NCBI GenBank assembly: GCA_027422505.1
Contig: JAPQWV010000338.1
Span: forward strand, 496,001 to 560,000
Origin: Craterostigma plantagineum
Lineage: Eukaryota; Streptophyta; Magnoliopsida; Lamiales; Linderniaceae
Direction of reading: 5' to 3'
DNA length: 64,000 nt
How positions within the stretch are numbered: the stretch's first letter is position 1; each line of letters begins with the position of its first letter. The notes beneath the pieces are model-generated. The model did not search any database and was not told where the DNA came from. It was given only the letters and a program-made list of their open reading frames with translations. The position numbers and the translations under genes are program-made. Shown piece by piece: positions 58,454-64,000 of this stretch.

Positions 58454-59778
58454 TTGTACGCAATACAAGTGGTAAGTGACGATATTCCTTGGTTTGCAGA
58501 CTTCGCTAATTATCTTGTTGCGAGGGTTCTACCAAAGGGATACACAAGTCAGCAAAGGAAGAAATTTTTTTCTGACTTGAAGTATTACTTTTGGGAAGAT
58601 CCGTATCTTTTCAGGCGATGTGCAGACCAGGTAATACGTCGATGTGTTGCTTCCCTTGAGACGACGAAGATTCTAGGGCATTCCCATAGCGGACCAACTG
58701 GAGGGCATTATGCAGCCAATCGAACAGCTCAGAAGGTACTGGAAAGCGGGTTTTATTGGCCAACGATTTTCAAAGACGCCCAACGGTACGTTGACATTTG
58801 TGATCAATGTCAGCGCACAGGTAATATCTCAAAACGTGATGAAATGCCTCAAAATTTTATTCTAGTTTCTGAGATTTTCGATGTTTGGGGTATAGATTTC
58901 ATGGGCCCGTTTCCCAGTTCGTATAATAATAAGTACGTTCTGGTTGCTGTAGACTATGTGTCTAAGTGGGCCGAGGCGCAGGCTTTACCCACGAACGATG
59001 CTAGGGTTGTTGTTCGATTTTTACGAACACTGTTTCAAGATTTGGGGCACCTAGATGCATCATTAGTGATAGAGGCACCCATTTCTGTAACACCCAATTT
59101 GCACGCACCTTAGATCGTTATGGTGTTAGACACAGCCTGTCCACCCCTTCTCACCCTCAGGCTAGCGGTCAGGTAGAAGTCGTGAACCGCGAGTTAAAAC
59201 GTATTCTTGAAAAAACTATAGATGGGAACCGTAAGGAGTGGGCTAATAAGCTTAATGACGCACTTTGGGCGTATAGGACCGCGTATAAGACACCAATAGG
59301 TACTACACCGTATAGATTGGTTTACGGGAAGGCATGCCACCTCCCTGTAGAAATCGAACATAAAGCCTATTGGGCAATTAAGTCATTGGACTTGGATTTG
59401 GGGAAAGCCGGCGAAAAGCGGCAGCTCCAAATTAATGAGCTTGACGAGTGGCGGTTATCAGCTTATGATAACGCTAGAATTTATAAGGAACGTTCAAAAG
59501 CCTACCATGACAGTAAAATTAGGCACAGACGAGAATTTCAAGAAGGGGACCAAGTCCTCCTCTTTAATTCTCGACTTAGGCTTTTTTCTGGTAAGCTTAG
59601 GTCACGTTGGTCAGGACCGTTCACTGTTACTCGTGTTTTCTCATACGATACTGCTGAGATTTCAGGTATGGGGCAGGGTACTTTCAAGGTGAATGGGCAC
59701 CGATTGAAGCATTATCATGGAGGCGAGGAAAATTTGAGCGATAATGAGGTATTATACCTCGATTTCAAGCCAGCATAA
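58454..59778 (+). pseudogene. Athila-type integrase, one frameshift and one stop
   Basis: Zinc domain [20 protein letters not shown] and [10 protein letters not shown]. Core [35 protein letters not shown] one-base slip near 59038 moves the frame to [29 protein letters not shown] carries the Glu. The C-terminal part ends [20 protein letters not shown] at TAA 59776-59778. No chromodomain. Confidence 0.9.
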
Positions 59779-60150
59779 GAGCCTAGGAAGGACGTCAGGC
59801 TGAGACGTTAAAGAAGCGCTCCTTGGGAGGCAACCCAGGTATTTCTATTTTATATTTTAGGTATATAAAATATATAATAATAAAAATTAAAATTAAAAAA
59901 AAAATCTATCTAAAACTATATATGTATATTAAATTAAATAAAACAACACTGACAACAATAATAATAATAACAGTAATATTTAATTAATAATAAGTTTATT
60001 ACAAACATTGAAGATGGGTACAATGCAGAATCTAGAGACGAGATAGGAACGATAGTTTTATTTCATAAAAGATGGTTACAACACCATTACAACGTGTGAA
60101 GGTCCAACACAAAAGCAAATTAAAACTGCGAATAACAGACAGAACAATAG
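59779..60150. other. Non-coding 3' stretch after integrase
   Basis: Contains CTTGGGAGGCAACCCAGG, a phrase shared with the other Athila-type element (44909-44924 region), then A/T-rich sequence and (AAT)n at about 59957-59970. Confidence 0.5.
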
Positions 60151-60156
60151 TTTATT
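60151..60156 (-). terminator. Poly(A) signal for the antisense small frame
   Basis: AATAAA on the minus strand, 18 bases after the stop codon. Confidence 0.45.
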
Positions 60157-60173
60157 TTGCTTCATAAGGGCGG

Positions 60174-60338
60174 TTACACACAAGTGCACCTTGTGATAAC
60201 CCAACACACGAAAGCAAGTAAAACTCCAAACAAACCCAAAAGAAGAGCAAGGTAAAGTGATAGCATATCTAAATTACGATGAATCCTTGCATACTCTTCA
60301 CTCTCATTCTCACGATCTTGTTGTTGTCCCCAAAACAT
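60174..60338 (-). CDS. 54-residue antisense protein with one predicted transmembrane helix
   Basis: ATG at 60338, TAA at 60176-60174. The N-terminal 25 residues are hydrophilic (MFWGQQQDRENESEEY...). Residues about 26-48 form a continuous hydrophobic helix (LSLYLALLLGLFGVLLAF), followed by a short tail with cysteines (RCTCV). A TATAAATAG box is about 90 bases upstream and AATAAA 18 bases downstream on the same strand. It lies between integrase and the ORF1-like frame, opposite to both. Additional antisense frames in the 3' part of Athila/Tat elements are known; I do not recognise this one. It could be a membrane micropeptide or a chance frame. Confidence 0.5.
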   Translation of the reverse strand: MFWGQQQDRENESEEYARIHRNLDMLSLYLALLLGLFGVLLAFVCWVITRCTCV

Positions 60339-60425
60339 CGTGGCTAGCTAACCAAAATACTGAAAATAAGATTGTTGAAGACGTGGGTTTATGGTAGATG
60401 ATGCTATTGTTGTTCTACCACTGTC

Positions 60426-60432
60426 TATTTAT
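60426..60432 (-). promoter_or_regulatory. TATA box of the antisense unit
   Basis: CTATAAATAG on the minus strand, a textbook plant TATA box. Confidence 0.5.
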
Positions 60433-60716
60433 AGGCATGAACGGCACAAAAATATCATTGTCATATCAGCAAATCCCATAACTGATACAGACGAATTTTT
60501 GACTTGAATAATTTGACGCCGCGCGAGAAAGTGATATTTCTTTTGTCGATTATCAGATTTTTCTTTGCGCCAATCGTTCTCGAAAAAATTCGTCGATTGT
60601 GTGTCAATCATAGTTAAAATATATATTATAATAATCATAATAATAAAATGTATATATATAAAAAAAGAAAACAATATATATAAAAAAAACAAACAAAAAA
60701 AAAATTTAATTGAAGT

Positions 60717-60950
60717 CACGGCCAATGATTCGTTAGTCACGGCCACGACTAGGCCCAAGCATTGCCACTGCCTACATTCACGGCCATGTGCTTAGCTACT
60801 CACGGCCGTGAATATTTGAGCAACAATCCATGTCTCACACTGCCTCCATCCACGGCCTGCGACCTACTGAGTCGCGGCCGTGCACAATGGATTACTCATA
60901 CACTGCCCGTAGTCACGGCTTGTGGATACCCATTCACGGCCGTGACTCGG
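60717..60950. repeat. Second CACGGCCGTGA palindrome cluster
   Basis: Exact TCACGGCCGTGA at 60800 and 60934, with many half-sites (TCACGGCC, CACTGCC) about every 25-40 bases. Same motif as in the LTR of this element. Confidence 0.85.
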
Positions 60951-61078
60951 ACGGGTTATATATAATAAAAAAATAAAATAAATAAAATAAAAAAATAAAA
61001 AAATAATAAAAAATAATAAAAAAATAAAAAAAAATAAAAATAAAAATAAAAAAATAAAAATAAATAAATAAATAATAA

Positions 61079-61109
<31 letters not shown>

Positions 61110-61225
61110 ATAAAATAATATATAGTAATAAATAAAAAATTATAATAAAAAAATAATAAATATATAAAAAAATATTATATATATATAATATTAAAAAATA
61201 TAAATAAAAAAAAAACAAAGGGTGT
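60951..61225. repeat. A-rich AAATAA low-complexity run
   Basis: About 260 bases of (AAAAT)n, (AAT)n and (TA)n. Minus-strand open frames are artefacts rich in Phe, Tyr and Ile. Confidence 0.9.
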
Positions 61226-61380
61226 CACGGCCCGTGTCTTACGAGTCACGGCCGTGACAACGGCTTGCTCAATTACTGCCCGAAGTCACGGTCTGTGACC
61301 CATGAGTCACGGCCGTGGCTACGCCGAATGCAACCCTCTGCTCCTGTTCACGGCCCGTGAATTAGTATTCATGGCCGTGA
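61226..61380. repeat. Third CACGGCCGTGA palindrome cluster
   Basis: Exact palindrome at 61246, one mismatch at 61307, plus half-sites (CACGGCCCGTG). Confidence 0.85.
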
Positions 61381-61601
61381 ACCATACGATTTTAACCCTA
61401 TTAAGAACAACATTTCATCACTTCTCATCTTCCCTTCAAAATCAACGAACGATCGCAACTTCATCATCTCTTTCACTACAAAATCACCGCATCGAGCCAT
61501 TTCAGCCGCTCGAATTTCCAACGACCCTGCACGAAACGATTTACATCCGTTTCAACATTCTTAAATCGACGAGGTATGATATTTTATTTCAAAAATTACA
61601 T
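61381..61601 (+). promoter_or_regulatory. Probable leader exon of the ORF1-like gene
   Basis: CT- and AC-rich leader-like sequence ends at CGACGAG|GTATGATA (about 61572), a possible donor. The matching acceptor would be GACTTCTAG (about 63162), six bases before the ATG. Inference from splice-site shape only. Confidence 0.35.
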
Positions 61602-61810
61602 TGTGACGCCCGGGGCCGACGAGGGCGGGGAGTGATCGCCGGTGCCAAAGAGATGCACGGACAAGGAGCGGCTCCAGGCAGGCTTTTAGGCGAAGGGGTA
61701 CATGAACGAACCGATCCGACACCCGAATGAGAGGGGATCCTGAGACTGACAATGTATGGGCGTGTCAGGCTAAGAATCGTATAAAAGAATTGATAGTACT
61801 ACTCATATCA

Positions 61811-61925
61811 CCAAGGTCGACCTACCTTTTCGGGAGTCCATCCGAAAGAACTTCAAAGTTAAGCGTGCTTGACTTGAAGCAATCTTGGGATGGGTGACCC
61901 CCTGGGAAGTTTGCCCATGGTGCGT
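61811..61925 (+). ncRNA. 5S-rRNA-like domain in the Cassandra 5' LTR
   Basis: AGTTAAGCGTGCTTG and GGATGGGTGACC with CCTGGGAAGT are plant 5S rRNA box A and box C sequences, in correct order and spacing. The first third is diverged from true 5S. It probably supports pol III transcription; it is not a ribosomal gene. Confidence 0.85.
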
Positions 61926-62070
61926 GTGAGCGAGGACGAAGCACGCTGAAAGGTTAAGTGGTGGTACAGTGGGGTCAGACTAAAAGTCGGAGTGTGGTGG
62001 GCCCAACCCCACAAGTCCCGGTAGGGACAGATGCTACAGTGACACCCGGTATGGGACGGGATGTTACAGG

Positions 62071-62082
62071 TGGTATCAGAGC
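62071..62082 (+). other. Cassandra primer binding site
   Basis: TGGTATCAGAGC, two bases after the 5' LTR. Confidence 0.9.
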
Positions 62083-62349
62083 ACAACCTCTTGCAGTACG
62101 GTGATGGTTCGGGGACGAACCAGGCGGAAGCTGGTGGGCATGTGACGCCCGGGGCCGACGAGGGCGGGGAGTGATCGCCGGTGCCAAAGAGATGCACGGA
62201 CAAGGAGCGGCTCCTGGCAGGCTTCTAGGCGAAGGGGTACATGAACGAACCGATCCGACACCCGAATGAGAGGGGATCCTGAGACTGACAATGTATGGGC
62301 GTGTCAGGCTAAGAATCGTATAAAAGAATTGATAGTACTACTCATATCA

Positions 62350-62464
62350 CCAAGGTCGACCTACCTTTTCGGAAGTCCATCCGAAAGAACTTCAAAGTTA
62401 AGCGTGCTTGACTTGAAGCAATCTTGGGATGGGTGACCCCCTGGGAAGTTTGCCCAGGGTGCGT
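62350..62464 (+). ncRNA. 5S-rRNA-like domain in the Cassandra 3' LTR
   Basis: Second copy of the 5S-like stretch, differing by one or two bases from the first. Confidence 0.85.
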
Positions 62465-62607
62465 GTGAGCGAGGACGAAGCACGCTGAAAGGTTAAGTGG
62501 TGGTACAGTGGGGTCAGACTATCAGTCGGAGTGTGGTGGGCCCAACCCCACAAGTCCCGGTAGGGACAGATGCTACAGTGACACCCGGTATGGGACGGGA
62601 TGTTACA

Positions 62608-63167
62608 TACATTTTGTCGACTGCGGGTATTTTCGAAGATTGGATCGATTTTCGTGTTTATATTGCCTTTCATTACTATATTTATGCTATAAGCATGTTG
62701 GGGTTGACGGATTTGCAATTTTCGTGTGTTAATTTAGATTTTGGGCGATGAACCCTAATTTTCGAAATTGGGGCTTTTGCAATTGGATCAATTTTGGTGT
62801 TCGTATTGCTCTTCATGGTTAGAAATATGCTTTGAACGCCTTGGATGTGCTTAAATTCATGATTTCGTCGGTTGATTTTGATTTAGGAATGATAAACCCT
62901 AATTTCACAAATTGGGGAATTTTGGAATTTGTAACGAAATTGGTCGCGTTTAATGGTTTGTTTGCCAGAATCTAAGCATGTGCTTGGTTGATCTATTATT
63001 GCCATTTGAAAGAGTATTGTTGTTCGTCTTTTATGTGTTCGACAAAATGCCGATTTGAATTTATATATGTTTTGTTTTGGAATTATCATTTTTGTCGCAA
63101 CGTTGGTCGAGTCGAGCTGTGTTGATTATTATTTTCTCGCCAACTCACATTTGGACTTCTAGGTACC
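62608..63167. other. Probable intron or leader upstream of the ORF1-like frame
   Basis: T-rich sequence with repeated phrases (ACCCTAATTT at 62753 and 62898; TTGGGG nearby) and no frame of note. It ends TTCTAG|GTACC before the start codon. Confidence 0.4.
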
Positions 63168-64000
63168 ATGGGTAAGAGCCGAACCGCTGCCGGACGTGCT
63201 AACGATTCGCGATCAACGAGTCGTCCACGTCGAGGCCAAAACACGCCGTCACTACTAGAGGCTATGGGGCAGTTTGACGATGAGACACACCAGGCCCGTT
63301 ACAACCGGCTAAAGAATACGGAGTTCATTCCGACTGATCAAATTGACCATGATACGCTGGAAAAGTACAACATTGACCAGCAGGTGGCCGGCTACCTGTC
63401 ACTGAGTGGGTGGCTAGATTTCTTTCACATCGACGAGCCGGGATATAAGGAGCTGACACTGGAGTTCCTGTCCACCTTCGCCCACGAAGAATTTGGCCGG
63501 AACAAGATCACATTCCGGGCGTTTAACACAGAGCATGCGGCGGACATTCAAGACATCTGCCGTGCAATTGGGACACCGGAGCTACCTTACGGGCACACAG
63601 GGCTAACAGACTTATATTACAAGAATTACCTGGAAGGCTGGAACTTTCGTCAGGCCGGTTGGGAAGAGATTACGAGACCCGGCGAGCCCCCCTTCAGCGT
63701 CAAAACATCGAAGGCCTCGTCGCTCAGGAGCCCCGACCTGCGATATATCCATCGGCTCCTGACGACTTCGCTCACACCAAGGGGCGAGTCACACGGCGCG
63801 ATAGGCCTTCGCGACCTCTTCTATTTACTCAAGATGCCGCGCGGGGAACACGTACACCTAGGAATGGCCCTGAAGCACGCCTTCGCGGCCCAAGCCGACG
63901 TTCGTAGCCACGGGAAGATCGCAGTAGCGCCATTTATTACCAGGGTCATCAAGGGCCTTAATCTGTGGCCAGCCAATCCACCGGAGATGCAGATTGTGGG
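63168..64000 (+). CDS. Athila ORF1-like / plant transposon protein, open to the window end
   Basis: From ATG (ACCATGGG context) the frame stays open for 277 codons and leaves the window. The first 30 residues are basic (GKSRTAAGRANDSRSTSRPR). The body has YKELTLEFLSTFAHEEFG (about residues 100-117), ITFRAFNTEHAADIQDICRA and RYIHRLLTTSLTPRGESHGA, phrases typical of the Arabidopsis retrotransposon ORF-1 (Athila ORF1) family. Function is unknown; such frames sit in the 3' or env-like position of Athila elements. The lack of stops contrasts with the broken gag-pol of the same element. Base composition is more GC-rich than the flank. Confidence 0.7.
   Translation, partial: MGKSRTAAGRANDSRSTSRPRRGQNTPSLLEAMGQFDDETHQARYNRLKNTEFIPTDQIDHDTLEKYNIDQQVAGYLSLSGWLDFFHIDEPGYKELTLEFLSTFAHEEFGRNKITFRAFNTEHAADIQDICRAIGTPELPYGHTGLTDLYYKNYLEGWNFRQAGWEEITRPGEPPFSVKTSKASSLRSPDLRYIHRLLTTSLTPRGESHGAIGLRDLFYLLKMPRGEHVHLGMALKHAFAAQADVRSHGKIAVAPFITRVIKGLNLWPANPPEMQIV

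Larger units (their letters stand above)
61602..62607 (+). mobile_element. Cassandra-type TRIM retrotransposon, TSD TACAT
   Basis: Two 467-bp LTRs (61602-62068 and 62141-62607), both TGTGACGCCCGGGG...GGATGTTACA, enclose only 72 bases. These start with the iMet primer site TGGTATCAGAGC (62071-62082). TACAT is duplicated at 61597-61601 and 62608-62612. Each LTR contains a 5S-rRNA-like stretch, the defining trait of Cassandra. There is no coding capacity; movement relies on other elements' enzymes. The LTRs differ at only about seven positions. Confidence 0.95.
52389..64000 (+). mobile_element. Second large Athila-type element (3' LTR beyond the window)
   Basis: The 5' LTR starts TGATAAACG, like the other element, and is followed by the same tRNA-Asp-type primer site. 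Gag-pol fills 54202-59778, then a 3' part with an antisense small frame, palindrome arrays and an Athila-ORF1-like frame open to the window end. No 3' LTR is seen before 64000, so the element is over 11.6 kb. Treating everything up to 64000 as one element is inference. Confidence 0.7.

Noticed and set aside
60934..61218. Phe/Tyr-rich minus-strand frame that looks like a membrane protein
   Set aside because: It is the reverse of the A-rich repeat run.
61811..61925. Genuine 5S rRNA gene
   Set aside because: The first third is diverged, and the copy is inside a TRIM LTR with exact ends and a twin in the other LTR.
63659..63907. Separate Arg-rich frame near the window end
   Set aside because: Lies in another frame inside the ORF1-like coding sequence.

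Overview
The window is eukaryotic nuclear DNA from a flowering plant, most likely a eudicot. The reasons are plant-specific transposon families (Tekay-type chromovirus, Athila-type Ty3/gypsy, CACTA, MULE, hAT and Stowaway MITEs, a Cassandra TRIM), an endogenous plant pararetrovirus fragment, introns with GT-AG borders, and one intact plant-only transcription factor gene of the LOB-domain (LBD) family. There are no operons, ribosome binding sites or other prokaryotic signs. Nearly all open frames belong to mobile elements, most of them broken by frameshifts or stops.

Layout. 1-9154: a decayed Tekay-like chromovirus (5' LTR to 3418, tRNA-iMet primer site, gag-pol relic whose RT active site is deleted, truncated 3' LTR), carrying a Stowaway MITE, a hAT MITE with a perfect 8-bp TSD, and a 0.7-kb MITE in pol. 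9155-15766: the 3' half of a CACTA element (CACTA-1) with a Ulp1/C48-like peptidase relic, interrupted by a 4.6-kb MULE (10577-15198, perfect 10-bp TSD). The MULE carries a Mutator-type transposase and, convergently, a plant-mobile-domain gene. 15767-20706: the only gene-like host stretch, with the LBD gene at 19173-19655. 20707-27441: a complete-ended CACTA element (CACTA-2; TSD TAT) with a TNP2 transposase relic and a C48 peptidase relic. 28115-30860: rearranged endogenous caulimovirid DNA, with capsid region on + and movement protein on -. 30861-34653: unassigned DNA with two tandem arrays and a 1.2-kb hAT element with a perfect 8-bp TSD. 34654-37076: the 5' half of a third CACTA (CACTA-3), inverted.

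37077-50787: an old Athila-type pol, split by a full-length younger Athila-type element (37147-48180, 5-bp TSD CCCTT, LTRs of about 1.8 kb) and by a Stowaway MITE. 50788-52388: decayed LTR-like sequence. 52389 to the window end: another Athila-type element with LTR, gag-pol, a small antisense transmembrane reading frame with its own TATA and poly(A) signals, arrays of a 12-bp palindrome, and an open 277-codon Athila-ORF1-like frame that runs off the end. A Cassandra TRIM with a 5S-rRNA-like domain in each LTR lies upstream of that frame.

The target-site duplications and interrupted frames give relative ages. MULE is younger than CACTA-1. The 37147-48180 element is younger than the pol it splits. 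Cassandra is younger than the element holding it. All functional statements are from sequence reading only; no database search was run.
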